Below, in pieces: positions 10,008 through 22,988 of a stretch of 64,000 nucleotides of DNA. The notes below the pieces were generated by a model, which worked only from the letters and a program-made list of their open reading frames with translations, had not been told where the DNA came from and did not search any database. How positions within the stretch are numbered: the stretch's first letter is position 1; the number at the start of each line of letters is the position of its first letter. The position numbers and the translations under genes are program-made. Source of the DNA: Armillaria gallica (taxonomy: Eukaryota > Basidiomycota > Agaricomycetes > Agaricales > Physalacriaceae). The DNA lies in NCBI GenBank assembly GCA_037576215.1, contig JBANDB010000011.1, positions 3,162,001 through 3,226,000 on the forward strand, in the 5' to 3' direction.

Positions 10008-10602
10008 TGTTTGATCTCAGCAAAGGAATGGTGTGCTGAAATGCTTAGTCTTACTTCTCTATTGAACCGGGTATCGTGACTGTTGCGTATCGTTCTATGC
10101 CAAATTCTCTTGTTTTGAAATAAAAGTGTTGAAATGTTGTCAAGTTCCATGAAGGGGAGCACTAGGGGTAACTGGAGCCAGCTGCAGTCACTGGGGGCTG
10201 GCGTTTCGGTAACGTGACCGCGACTTTCAGGTCATTATGGACCGGGAGAAATGCGGATGCTGGGATGGCTTACCTTCTTCAAGTGGCATATCCATTCTAG
10301 CCACGATGACGCTCCATTCATTAGACACGGCTGAGATCGGGAACAAAACCTTTCTGCCGCCTGAAAGGCTCACTGGACCAAAGATTTTCCAATGACCATT
10401 TGTTTAAGGTTCTAATTGTGGGCGATAATCGAATCGGCGGACCGCAGAGCTACCGAGGTGACGGCGACATTCTTTTGAAATTTGATTTGTACTTTGATCT
10501 CTGGCACTGTTTCGCTAGCGTGCACACGTTTCCGAAACCTTCACCCTGAGTTTAAGCGTGGTAAGCTCTCAACCATGAGAAACTTACTCACCTAAAGCCG
10601 CC
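10008..10602. other. Gene-free interval
   Basis: Downstream of LysM copy 4. I see no coding signal, repeat partner or RNA gene here. Confidence 0.5.
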
Positions 10603-10980
10603 ATGGCACTAGTTGCAAACTTTGCTGGGACGGAGTCGCATCAAAGCAGAAGAATCCGCTCATTTCCGCCCAGAATACAAGAGTTCCGATACGACAATAT
10701 CCCTCCTTTGGAATATGACAAGCCTCTCCTCTTTGAGACTATACTAACGAGACCTCGCCGTGCTGAGCTCGAATTCCTAGAACAGAGCCTCCGGGACCGC
10801 GACACGATCAGGGAAGATTGCGATCAGCTAGATGGAAATATCACAATCGCGCAGGCCACCCTCGAGCCAGTACGCAGACTCAACGATATTGTCCTTTCGG
10901 AGACCTTCATCGCCTGCCACAAGGACATGAATAACAGAGTAGCTACTGGATATTGCAATTCGCTCAACTCCGAACATTAA
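10603..10980 (+). pseudogene. F-box-like protein, N-terminal fragment
   Basis: The 125-codon frame reads like the N-terminal helical leader of agaricomycete F-box-like proteins. A charged helix (LEFLEQSLRDRDTIREDC) leads to EPVRRLNDIVLSETF, which resembles the usual APIRRLPPEILSEIF start of the F-box. It then breaks off. No LRR-type remainder follows in frame, and the next kilobases hold only short frames. Probably a decayed member of this expanded family. Confidence 0.55.
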
Positions 10981-13400
10981 CCATGAATGCTCTCGCAAGT
11001 ATGCCGTCGCTGGAGATTCGTGGCACTGAACACAGCGAGCAAATGGTCGTCTTTTAAAATGCCCTTTCGCAAAAGGCCCGTGTCTGTGGAAGAAGAGGAA
11101 CGCTTCTAGTATTATGTGCTCGGCGTGCAGCCGGAAAAGTCCCAAAGTCACGCTCTGAGCCTGATGTTCTGCGGCTATGGCGCTTCAAGTTTCGAGATCA
11201 ATTATCTTGATTGCCACCGTCTTCTGGGTCCGTTTGTCGTAGCTGGAGACGACTATTGGTTGGACCGCAGCCTTAATAGGAGTCTAAAAATTGCTTGCCG
11301 TGAGTCATAAATTCTGTAATCGTTGAGCTGAGGCCGATCGTTGAGCAATGAGAAGGAACCCAGGAAGCATGACGATGACGTCACCAGTTGCAGAACCAAA
11401 TAGTCACGTCCGGGCCGTCCTCCAACTTCGTTCCGTGCAGCCTCTTCTCATCTCTTTTCAATCTCTACTTTCTGCTCTCTCTCCCTACGCGCCGATGCTG
11501 CCTACTTCTCATCAGCGCCACGAAAGCAACAAACGGAAGAGAGAACGACTCCGATAAGAACTGGCTTCAGCTTGTGAAGATCCTCACGACAGCGGATTCC
11601 CGGAAAGGCAGAGTAAAGTAATTTGGGATTTGATTTCTGTCGAGATTGGCGCGGAACACTCTCAGAAGAGGGATATAATTGATGGACCTGTCGACGAAAT
11701 GATCACGTCCTGCACCCGTCGTTTTATTTGCAACCAAGCTATCCACTCCCACCGGGTGGGATTCCGACTGCATTCATATTTGATGCTGTCCCACCTCCTG
11801 GCGCATCCAGGGTTCGCTACTATGGGTTCAGGAGCTAGCTTTGGGGTACACAATGTATGGATAAGGACAACTTCGCGGCAACGACAGATCTCAGGTATAA
11901 AGGTCCTCAGGATGGCGTTGTACAATGAAATCTGACGAGTGTTTAAAAGATTGCTATTGTTCCACCATTTCATTTTCAACTAGACGACGTACATACGCTT
12001 GGCAATAATTCGGTGAGATGCTAAGCGATGGCCATTATATCTAGTGCTAACGATGTCCTAAGTAGCTTCCGATGAAGGACGGAGCACCCCAGTCGTCTTC
12101 ATCGATTAATTCCGCTGTATCTGCATTCCGGTGACTTCTTTGTTATAACCCGCGGCAAGCATTCGATGCGATGTCAGTCCAATTATCGACAGAGATACCT
12201 CCGACCTGGGAGATCCAGGACAACGCATCTTGAACGATCTATCGGATGTAGTGCTATGCGGCACCTTCGAACCCATTTGAAGCGGCTCTGGCGACCAAAT
12301 TTATGCATCGGCATGCGTCTAATCAGGGCGTACCCACTCAGTCGAATTACAGCTAGCCTTTCCTAACGCTGAACCTGGCCGGACCCTTGCTCTCTACACT
12401 CTTAACCTACTCTCGCTCTCACTGGTGGCTATTCCCCGTCCACGTCGACAGTGATTCCGACTTTTACCTTTCCACACGTCATTTTCCAATCTCGGACGCT
12501 TCTCCATTATCCGTCGTTTCAACTTGCAACCATTTTATGGACCAGACCCTTGAGGGGGGAGCTCATAGAGGGCTCGTCGAAGCTCTCGAGCGTACATTTG
12601 CAGTATTCATCAATCCCTTCATCTTCTACCACCACAGCAGGCTATCAATACGCTTCATCTAGAGCGGCTCGGAGAATGATATCCCATGGAATACGGGATA
12701 GTTCATAATGGGATCGCCGATAGCAAGCCTATCGATTATGGCAACGTTGGGCCAAACCGGACCTTCCGACGGCTTATAATCTCTTTTAACGGATTGCCGA
12801 ACATCCACCCCTTCCTTCTCCCGAGACACTGCGAAACGGCAAAAATACAACTTGTTCATTTAAAATCAGAAGCTCGCGTTCGTGTCGTCGGCATGTCAAA
12901 GGGAGAGAGACGCTGGTGACGTGTGAGAGTCCGCTAAAAGGGTAGGAGAGTATTGTTTATCGATTTCCGTTTTTTATGCCCAATGTACAGGCTATTTCAC
13001 CAAACACGACGTACCTTGAATTACAAGACTCGTTCGCCCTGCAAGGAGACGTTGTACTACGAGATATGATATCAACAACCGCGAGTTTTTCTCTCAGATA
13101 ATATGTTCTGCCTATTAATCACCATTCTTAGGCAAAGCCATCCGCGAAAGAGAGGTATCGCGTGTATTGTTGATCACATAAAAATGTTTCGCATTATTGT
13201 GGATTCTACTACCATGTCCGCCGAGTCCATCATCGAACCATGTATAACCTTTGTCAAACTCACCGCTATGCCTATCTTCATCTGATTTTGACCTCGGTAG
13301 TATTCTCGTCACCGCGTATGTTGTACCCACAAAACTCGTTCCGATCGCTAAAGGCATGGCGCTGTTGTCTTTACTAGTCCAATAGCGCGGTTCTAGTTCT
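10981..13400. other. Gene-poor interval without recognisable genes
   Basis: Only short frames in all six phases, none with a domain I recognise or a convincing exon chain. The sequence looks like decayed coding DNA, but I cannot assign it. Confidence 0.45.
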
Positions 13401-14689
13401 GTGCAGATAGACTTGTATCCTTTACTGTTTCAATGGAAGGCCGACATCGCATATGTTTCATTTTTCATTGGATATGGCGGGACGACCCAAGCTGACTCTA
13501 AAGAGGATATCGCTACGCTCAAGATGAATGCTGAGGAGCAGCAAGCACCCAAAGCACTGCCAAATGACAGATGCCATGGCTGTCAACTCAATCTCCTCTT
13601 GGACACTGAAAGATGTGTACACCATTCACTTTTCCGACATATCTGCTGGGATGGCCCTTCCGATGAATTTATTCCCAGTTTCCAAGCCAACATTCCCGAT
13701 CCAAACTCCTTGTGGTGCAACATTTACGACCTTAAATAGTGCGTATCATTCATTCCTCTCATTTCGAGTATTTATGACAATAACATAAACGCCATCTAGA
13801 GCCATATACCAATCAATTTGCGGCAACATGATGAATTGGAATGATGATAAATATGTAAGTCAGTCGGCAAGCAAGCAGGAGGGAAATTGATAACATATTT
13901 TCAGGATCGATACCTTTCTTTGCCTGAAGTCACTATCTCCGCCTTCACTGAGCGGAATCATCGATCATCGTTCCAAAGCAACGGGCGTACATCAGTAGAA
14001 AGCCCGTGATATCATCCCGTCTTGCTAACACTCTCTGCGCTACCCTCGGCATTCGAGGCGTCTTGGATCGATTCAACACCATACTCGGAACGTCATACAC
14101 CCTGGACACTCCATCCCTCTCTTTCCTTCTTGAAGACTGTATCACAAATGGCTACGACTTTGTTATAGCATATAGCCGCCTCCGCCAGATATGGTACACC
14201 CATGACTGGAGCAGTATACGAGCTCAACTTTGTGAATGGGAGGAGGAGGACCGGGAAACGCGACGACAAGCATTTGTTGATAACCGGATTGTCAATCCAG
14301 ATTTGAATCCTCGACGTTTAGTCAGCAATCGGGTGGTGCTTGGGCGTTAAATTCCATTCTCACCGTGCCTTGAGACTCCGGCTAATATCGCATGCGTGGA
14401 TGGACCAGAAGGATCGCATCAACGCGTGGACGCCCATCAACGGATACAAACGGCCCGCTCCCATGCCAAAAGATACCAACCTCAAGCTTATCCGCATCGA
14501 GATGCTCAATCTTGGAGCAGAGTATACATGTCTAGAGATTCTTTGTTTGAGACAGGAGGGTGGACCGGGGGAGCATATGCGCACAGAAGAGTGGAAGCTG
14601 GATGTGCCCACCATTGGAGTAGTGTATGGAGACATCTTTATTCCTGTAGTGTATTACTTGAGTGGCTCACAGATTAATAAGACGCGCCC
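13401..14689 (+). pseudogene. HET-domain-type protein, decayed
   Basis: The stretch from about 13900 matches my memory of an expanded agaricomycete family with a HET (heterokaryon incompatibility) domain: TLGIRGVLDRFNTILGTSYT, YSRLRQIWYTHDWSSIR, RIVNPDLNPRR, SHAWMDQ, NAWTPINGYKRPAPMP, MLNLGAEYTCLEILCLRQEG and EEWKLDVPTIGVVY. The family's usual NPRRxWDLYSNRV stretch is shortened to NPRRLVSNRVV. The frame then closes at 14350 and resumes in another frame from 14340, and it ends inside the HET domain. The 5' part (13401-13900) has open frames without clear homology. Taken as a pseudogene because of the frameshift and the missing C-terminus. Confidence 0.6.
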
Positions 14690-15410
14690 TCCGACGTCGG
14701 AATCGACGTTTTCGAGTGGGTCCCAAACCTCGGAGACTTGCACCTCACTGCCGTAGGGCCCGCACCATGGGTCGAGAACGTTAAAATCCCCTGGTCGCAA
14801 TTAAAAAGCTACGCCTCGCATCTGGTGTTTGACCGCGTGGATCGCGTGGGTATTCGAAAAGCTTGCAGCGTGAAGACGATTTTCTTGTACTGTACGCCTC
14901 TGACCGGGCAGACGCCAATGGGGACCTTCATTATGTCAGGGAGCTTCAGTTGTACGAAGAACCGGAATCCATAGGCGGTATGAACGATCAGATACTGTTC
15001 ATAGCCTACGCGCTACGGCACTGCAAACTTGCGCGCGCAATACACTGATGTCGTCCCTCAGTTCCCGTCCGCCGACTTTCCCATGGACATGCAATTACTT
15101 GAGATAGATTGCATCCCATGCGGAGATCCTTGCTCTGACATCCACCTCGTCGATTTTCTGCGAACTACGCTCGGCAAACCAAAATTGAAACTCTCAGTTG
15201 CAGCAATCACAGAGTGCCTCCTTTACAGTCTCGCGTACCAATCCCTCCTTCCGTCCTTGTAACATCTGGACGACCGGCTCGACGTTCGCGTTTCAAGATT
15301 ACCAGGTGGTGTTCGTTAGAGCGGTGAGGTTGCGGCGCAACCCTGTGCGGATCCAGACACTTGGATCCGCTTCCCGCCTGCAGCATCTAGATCTTAGCTC
15401 GGATTGAGCA
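14690..15410 (+). pseudogene. F-box/LRR-like protein, C-terminal fragment
   Basis: Directly abutting the HET relic. Residues such as FEWVPNLGDLHLTAVGP and VENVKIPWSQLKSY resemble the LRR-like repeats (nLreLrL...lpWsqLt) of agaricomycete F-box-like proteins. The signal then jumps between frames (FLRTTLGKPKLKLSV, RLQHLDLSSD) with several stops. It reads as a truncated, frameshifted 3' fragment joined to an unrelated relic. Confidence 0.45.
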
Positions 15411-18400
15411 TCATCCATTCGCGCGCACCCGGAAGTCGGGACTACTTGGAAAAAACTGCTAGATGAAGGTTTGGAGGTGCATTTGTGGTAATAAGGATGA
15501 TTGGTTGAGACTATGCGTAAAGACAGTGTCGGACGAAAATTCGCAATAAGCCCGCACGAAGAACGTGTATGCCACAAGTGAGAACAAACGCCTGGTGTGA
15601 GTAATATGAACCTCTCCGAGGTTCAGAAGTTTCATTATCAACCTAAGCCGATTGGTTCGGATGGAATGGAGTCCACAGGAATTGCTTGTCAGAAGGGTTT
15701 CCGGGGGTTAACACGTCCTTCTTTTAGAACATTGGTCACAACGTTGGGCATAAATAAACATCCTATCTGTAATCAGATCAGAGCAGAAGACAGGGTGTTG
15801 GACACAGGTACAAACCTGGATGCACTGGTGGGTAACTTGGCACTTTAATCTGTCTTTGAGGACCAATTCTTGGGCGAGTCTCATGTCCAATGAGGTAGCA
15901 AGGCAGCGGATCATTTATATTTGCCATACACTACTGGTGAGGTTTATGATGGAACGCCCCTTTGGAAGGCTTCGACACTGTGAATGAAAGTCAAGGAAGA
16001 GCCGAAACGGTTGTCGCAAAACGTAGCGGTAAATAGCCCCGTAGATTGAAACATGACAAAGAAATTGGAGCAATCGTCGGTATGCTCTCTTTAGGAATAC
16101 CGATTTGATCCCATGCGAAGGGTGTACGGGCCAGTGAACTGGATGTTCCCGTCTTCGTCGATCGGAGTATTCCTTTGACTGCGGTGCCTGCTAATACCTG
16201 GAGCGCGTTTCCTCGTGCACCCCTGCTCGCCTGGAACTCCAGCCTATGGTGCTCCATTTCGACTGGACTTCAGCTAGACTAGAGTCGAGATTTGACCTTC
16301 AGCGGCGTCTTTTAGCTCAGAGAGTACTCGGTACCGCAATTCGAGGTAAGTGGGCCTCACCGGCTGCAACAGCATAACGCTAAGCGCACCGGCAAGTCTA
16401 ACCAGGTTCACGGTAGCGACTGCGAGCAGAACTTCCTAGCGGCTAGGAGCTGTGCTACAACGAGAACGGAAAAATGCAGGGTCCTGGAGCGGCTGGTCCT
16501 CCGCGAGTCTACCCACTCACGTAAATGTAGCAAGCATGCTCGGGAGGGGCCTGAAATAGGGCGGCAATCCTATTCAGAACCAGTCACCGAAAGCCGCTGA
16601 AATGGAGACCGTCGGCATTTTAATGCAAGCGACAGGCAAGTATCGATCTCAAGCTGCCGGGGAAAATCCTTGAATGGCGGAAGCGTAAGAACCTGGGAAA
16701 GTGCCTGAACTAGAGTCAACAGGATTGCTGAGCCGTGGCTTCCTTCCTCGAGACGTTGCAACTCAAAGCTCTTAGGCTCTTGGTTGGTCTGTAGAATATC
16801 CGGCATTCGCGACAGCTTGAACAACAGCGACTTGAATGTACATTGGCGCCTAAATTGATGTAGTTAGCCAACCAATGACGCGATGCCGTCGAGATCAGAG
16901 AAGTACTTCGGTGGTAATAGCATGCATGATCCCCGGTTCGTTTTTAGCATCCTTGACTCTGCCCATGATGCTCGACATCCCCATTCTCTTTGTTAGTCTT
17001 TTGCATCATAGGCCATGGGCACCTTGGCCCCGGTGAGATAGTAGATCGACTTGGCGCAACAATGAGCGAAGCTCTGGAGCAGAAAAAAGATGCACATACA
17101 TCTCCAGTTCTTCAAAAGATACTCCACTTATACTTCTCGGGAAAAGTATCCGTAAAAAGATGCTGTCAGAGTTTCCATACAAACAAGCAGGGGCAGTACG
17201 ACGTGAGGGACCATCAGACCTGAGGGGTGGACCGAGTGACAAGAATCTAGTACATAACTGCAGTGCCTCAGGAAATCGGAACGAATAATTGTGTCAATGC
17301 GAGAGAATGAAATGACACGCGCTTCACATCGGGGGAAAGTACACCGGGAAAATAACCTTTATTAGAAGAGTCATTTTGACGAGGCGTAGAGGATAAGGCG
17401 GAGCACTGGCGTGTAAACGTGGATGATCATCCAACAAGTACAGTGACCTTCTGGTCCAGCGAAAGGGTGTTTCATGCTTACTGCTATGCCTTAGTTCCAA
17501 GTTATTAGGCCACAGAATCGGACTGCGCTGACCTGCATGATCCCATTATTTTTGTAGTTCCTTGGAAGATACTAGAAGATCGTTTAGAAGACTCGGTGAA
17601 AGTAAGATCAATCAATGCTCACTTACTTGGCAGCGCCCATCCGCGACAAGCCGCGAGTAGCTCCGTAAGACGCGGATCCACGAATCAGAGATTGTCAGGT
17701 TTATTTATCTTGGCGCCTTTTCACCGATAAATGGGCGGGCTGCGCCAGAAAGTGCAATTTTCGAGCGAACCGAGAAGGGCCTACCAGACCGGCGAGATCA
17801 TTGCGTCCAGAGCCGATTCATACTGCGTTCACAAAAGATCCTCTCAGCACCGTAACTTATCGGCTTTTTCTCGATTAAAAATTAGACGGTGTATGTTGCA
17901 GTCTGAGTATAAGAACGACGCGAAGGATGACAAATTTGATGACGATTTTTTTGGGTCCGACCATGAGTCATCAGCGGAGAAGAAGCGCGACTGAATATAG
18001 TCCCTTCTGGCTACTAGTACGTCTATCCTCTCTTAAAGCTTGAAGGCAAGCTATCCTCGCGTCCATCAGCTAGTCACAAGATACCTGGACGTCGGAATTT
18101 CAGACTGCCATAGTATTTATCTGCAAGTCTTCTCCGATTATAGGCAATCATTTTCTTAAGACGGGCCAAGAGGGCTCTGCGCAACTATCGATCTGCGAGC
18201 ATATGGATGCAGGGGTAAAATTAATAAATGCTGCCAGGGTATCGAAAATCCGGTTCTTTTTACGCGTTCTTCGTTCAATTACGCACACGCGTTTGGAGCG
18301 GTATCATAGCCTTATTGCCCTCGGAGACTCTCCTCAAGGGTATGTTTTCTCATGTTCAATATAGAATTGGTTCCTGTAATTCAAACGGAACAAACCGACA

Positions 18401-18776
18401 TCCTTACTTTACATTGCTAGGCACGCGGTGATTGTCATCATCAATTATTCCGCCTTGTCCGAGATCCCGTCTTTACACTCTTCGGACTGCGTAACTGTAG
18501 AACTGAACACCGTATACGGGGCGGACTCGCAGATTCAAGATACGCGCAGGAACCTGTTGGGCCTTAACTGACGTCTCGCTTCGTCGGACGTCAATCTGTA
18601 CTGGGCATGATGTAGATGATTGGTGCCTTCGACGCGCGTACCACTCGACAGTTCGCCCTGAAAGAAGTTTCGGCTGGGTGAGAAACACCGCAAGAGACCA
18701 GGTGCTCAAATACTCCTCGATCCAGTTTCTACGTCCCCGCCTTGGCCCTCGAGATTCCTTTCTGCATCCACCCGTC
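15411..18776. other. Gene-free interval
   Basis: More than 3 kb without a supportable gene. An 87-codon frame at 17731-17994 ends in an acidic, lysine-rich tail (EYKNDAKDDKFDDDFFGSDH) but has no recognisable domain. It was not called as a gene. Confidence 0.45.
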
Positions 18777-19989
18777 ATGGTCCCCCTCACTCTTTTATTC
18801 CTCATCGTCACCTCAGGTCTGGCAGTTGCTAAAAAGGACTCCAAACGAGGCTTGACGTTCCCTTCTACGAACAACCCGGAGGATGTTCTAAACATTAATC
18901 AGACGCAGAGTGTTATATCGTGGATATACGACTGGGCTCTCTCCCCGCCAAGTTACCTCATCAATACAAACGTCGAGTACGTCCCTATGCAATGGGGCGC
19001 AGGTAATATCGAGAATCTCGCATCAGCTGTTAAAAACCAAAGTGCCAAGACGTTATTGGTACGTTGTCTATGGACGTTAGTCGCATCCCGCCTAATAATT
19101 GATGACCGTAGACGTTTAATGAACCGGATTTTAATCAACAATCGAACCTAGATGCCACATATGCCGCAGAGCTATGGCAGAAGTACATCGAACCGCTGAA
19201 AGATGAGGGCGTCCGCCTCGGAGGCCCTGCTATCACCAGTTCCAGTACAGGACTTCCTTGGCTAAGAGAGTTCATGACCGCATGTGGAAACTGCAGCGTT
19301 GATTTCTTGACGGTTCATTGGTGAGCAAAGAATTCTCATCAGTGCTCCGTAAGTAACTCTTTTCAGGTACGGCGAGGGGACCGCAGGATTTTATGATTAT
19401 CTTTGGTCTCTTCATGGTCAATACCCAAATCACACAGTATGGGTGACCGAATACGCAGACACCGCAGGGAACGCAACCGGTAGGTGTTTATATTCAGTCC
19501 CCCAAGCTAGTCTCAATGGCTTTTAGATGTCCTCCAATTCATCAACCAAACTACCACGTATATGGAAACTCTCGATTGGATTGAACGATACGCATGGTTT
19601 GGTTATAACGTATGTCAACTGCACTTGTTTATTGCTTCCACTCATTCTCTCTCAGAGACCGGAGAACGGCACGTTCTATAGTGAGTCCTCTAAATCTCGG
19701 TAGTATTTGACACATGTGATTGATCACCATCGTAGATCTTTTGAACGCTGATGGCGGTCTTAATGCTCTCGGCGAATCATACATTGGGGCTGGAACTGTC
19801 GAGAAAAGCGGTCCCGCAACGGTTACCCCTACCACAGAAGTAGCTGGTCCGACTTTTGTCACGGTATCTGCACCGACGAATGCTGCGACATACGTCACCT
19901 CTAGTGGTGCTTCTAGCCATCGCCCGTGGGGAAGCAGTGGACTGTGGGCGTTGAGCTGCCTAGTCGGAACAATGTGGCTCATAAACTGA
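18777..19989 (+). CDS. GH128 endo-beta-1,3-glucanase, probably GPI- or membrane-anchored
   Basis: Glycoside hydrolase family 128 (Glyco_hydro_cc), which cleaves beta-1,3-glucan. Six exons (18777-19058, 19112-19320, 19367-19479, 19527-19609, 19656-19680, 19736-19989) give 321 residues. A signal peptide (MVPLTLLFLIVTSGLAVA) leads to the barrel, beginning KRGLTFPSTNN. The two expected catalytic glutamates are in TFNEPDF (acid/base) and VWVTEYADT (nucleophile); HWYGEG, also typical, lies between them and is assembled across an intron. After the catalytic domain comes a Ser/Thr/Pro-rich stretch and a final hydrophobic segment (LWALSCLVGTMWLIN), suggesting a GPI signal and retention at the cell surface. 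A role in wall remodelling or fruit-body softening is inference. Confidence 0.92.
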
Positions 19990-20145
19990 TAGACCAACTA
20001 GTCGCAGGATTATTTTATCACTTTGTACTTACTTAGGACTCATTGGGTATTATATGATCTAATTTTACGGGTATCTATCTAGAAAGCGGTATCTAGCGGA
20101 ATGAAGTTTCCTTTTTCAGATCAGCCGCTCTTCGCTCTACCCACC

Positions 20146-21699
20146 ATGCTAGTAAGAGGAACCTTTGTCCACTGCTTGCATTCTTCTGGTTTGGAGATCC
20201 TGTATGATTATCTGCTAGGCAAGTTCGAATCGAACTGATTCGACACGCTTTCATCGACGGAACGTTGAATTTTCAGCTGTCGATGACCTTGGTTTCATCA
20301 CCCATTTCGACCCCGCCGCCTCTTCTCAGTCGACTCAGTTTCTCACCAATACCAATGAATCGCCTGAGCAGCTATCAGAAGGTAGCTTTCTACTGCCAAC
20401 TTTTTGCGACCTCCACCTACACGCACCCCAATTCCTTTATCAAGGAAATGGTCTTCATCTTCCTTTGATGGAATGGCTGAATGAATACGCGTTCAAGGCC
20501 GAGGAACGCCTTGATGCAGACCCTGCACTGGCACGAAGAGTGTATACCCGACTTGCTGAGCGCTTGGTAGAGAATGGTACCGGAGCCGTTCTGCTCTTTG
20601 GGACCATCAATGAGGAGACCAAGTAAGTCCGTTACTTGTGTGTTCAGTGAACAATCGGATTGAATATGGTTCAGTCTTATTCTCGCCGATGTTATGCACA
20701 AGGCAGGAATTCGGGCTTTCGTGGGTAAATTGTCGATGGACCAGTCCTCTCGCCTATCATATGTCGAAGCATCTGCCGAAAGTTCCCTTGATGCTGCACG
20801 ATCCTTCGTTGAGAAGATAAAGTCCGAATATGCTTCCCCCGGTCTCATAGAACCGGTAATAACACCAAGATTTGTTCCTACATGCTCAGATGTCCTCCTC
20901 GACGGCCTAGGTGATTTGGCGGCGTCCCAAGACCTTCGAATTCAGAGTCATCTCGCAGAATCTCACGATCAGGTCGAAGCGGTGCGATCAGAACGAGGGG
21001 ATGAGGACCTTCTCGTCTTTCGTCGGGTAGGTTCAACCGTGTCCGTCGCATTACTGGTGACTGACTTCGCCGCCCAGAGCAATCTCCTGACTCCTCGGAC
21101 AATACAAGCCCACTGCACGTTTCTTGACGTCCCTTCACTTTCTCAGCTTCGCGAGTGCGGTACGGCTATAGCGCATTGTCCTCTGTCCAATGCGTATTTC
21201 TCCGCGGAGCCCTTCCGCCTTCGCGAAGCCCTTGATCAGGGATTGAAGGTGGGGTTGGGTAGCGATGTGGCGGGGGGATACAGTCTTGATGTCATGAACG
21301 CCATGAGGCAAGCTGTCGTCACGTCCAGAATGCGCCAAGGTTCGAACATCATGAATTCCGGATTCGAATCCTCCTTGGCTGTCGACTGGATCGAGTCCCT
21401 TTTTCTTGCTACTCGCGGAGGTGCGCTATCCCTCGGCCTCCCCTTTGGCTGCGGATCGTTCCAGGTAGGGGCACCTTTCGATGCCCAACAAAGTAAGCTA
21501 CGGTCCACATTTTGGTCGGGGTTGGAACTCAAATCAACATACAGTTTCGCTTTGGGATGCATCGACTCGTGTCGGTATGGGCACCCTCGATTTCTTTGAC
21601 TATCCTGTGAAGATCACCCCCGAAGTGGTGGAGAAATGGTGGTCTTTGGGTGACAATCGTAATCGCACAAGTATGTGGGTTCAAGGCATCAAGTTGTAA
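20146..21699 (+). CDS. Guanine deaminase
   Basis: Amidohydrolase that converts guanine to xanthine plus ammonia in purine salvage. Five exons (20146-20218, 20277-20622, 20675-21026, 21078-21492, 21545-21699) give 446 residues, usual for the family. Metal and substrate motifs are visible: LHLHAPQF in the first metal site, QSHLAESHDQVE, AHCTFLD and LGSDVAGG (metal-binding Asp), followed by the family-typical FRLREALDQG and SLDVMNAMRQAV. The first metal-binding strand reads LPTFCDLHLHAPQ, slightly off the usual PGFVDxHxHAPQ, but both histidines are kept. Intron 1 begins GCAAGT and needs GC-AG splicing. Not linked functionally to its neighbours. Confidence 0.92.
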
Positions 21700-22885
21700 G
21701 GTGTTCGATTGCCTTGGATTCACTTTTTTTTCTCTATCAAGTTTCAATTGTATATATCACGAAATCAAAGCTCAAATTTACCTACGATTCGCCTCGGTAT
21801 ATGGAAGGCATCAGTCGTATAGACCCTGATGGATATGATTCTCGGACTTCCCAACTGCGACAGCAAAGCTTACTTGCCACTCGCTATCTGGCGTTGCGGA
21901 AGGTAAACGATGGACGAGATCATACCGGTAGCAGGAAAGGAAAGTTTCATCCGATGGAGATTCCCCAGATTCAAGCAGAGCTACCAGTTGAAAGCAATGG
22001 CGATGGACCGGTGCAGCGTCGAAGAATGAACCAGTAACTCTTTGGTCCGGGCAAAGGATAGGCAGCTGACCTTCAATGACGCATCACTCGACCGATGGCG
22101 GCATTTGCGGCTTTGTGATACAGAGATTACCTCGCTACAGTGCGGAAATGAATGGACGTTTTGACGGAGTAAAGGATTCGCTGTAGTGGGGATCCAGGAA
22201 CGACGGTGGAAGGGTAAGACGCGGGGAGGAGGGGAAGCCCTACGACCACCATGAGTACGAAGCGGAAGACGTCACTGATCCAAAAACGAGGTGAGTAGGG
22301 ATCCACTTCGCTTCACCTTCTAGTCATTCACCGGTCAGGGAAGTACCGTCCCGAGATACAATGACTGACTCGTACCTAGAATTCATCCACTTCAACTGGT
22401 CAATATGGCGGTTCACGGAATTGATATAGTTCCCGTGCCGTTATAGAGGAAGAGTCAATCGGCGAGAAGAAGAGGTATGGCTCTTAATCGAATTGAAACG
22501 GGAATGAACGTGCGCATTGACTAACGGTGTGTAAAGCGCGTGTTTACCTAAACATATTGTTTCTGAATTGCCGTTTCAAGTGTATGTTGTTCCATGACAC
22601 TGCGCCTTGAAGGAGAGTGAATTGGGAGATATTGCTGAAGACACACTGCAGATACGCAGAGAAAGAAGCGTCAGTTTTAGCGAAAGCAGCGGAACAGCGG
22701 GCGACGATAAAGAGGAACTGATGAGATTGAAGATTCGCGGCGTAAAGAGGCCACATGCTACGCACGCTCCGATGAATGCTATACTGACTGGTCTAGCTCA
22801 AGCTCATGCGATGCTCTTACTGCGACAAACATAACACAACCGGCCTAAGTCTTGAATTGATCCCATTCACTACCCTGGTTTACAC
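21700..22885. other. Gene-free interval
   Basis: No supportable gene. Frames at 21675-22037 and 22607-22834 show no recognisable domain, no clear exon partners and no shared structure with neighbours. Confidence 0.45.
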
Positions 22886-22893
22886 TATATAAG
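22886..22893 (+). promoter_or_regulatory. TATA box of the first Kre9-domain gene
   Basis: TATATAAG about 95 bp before the start codon at 22989. Confidence 0.6.
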
Positions 22894-22988
22894 AAGGACG
22901 TGCATTGGAGAGTTTTCTCATCGTCCTACGACTTTCAACATCTCTCTTACGAACTCATAGACCGACTTGTCCTCATTCACGCGTCATC

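Noticed and set aside
17731..17994. Acidic, lysine-rich 87-codon frame
   Set aside because: No homology, no splice partners and no promoter signal; too weak to call as a gene.
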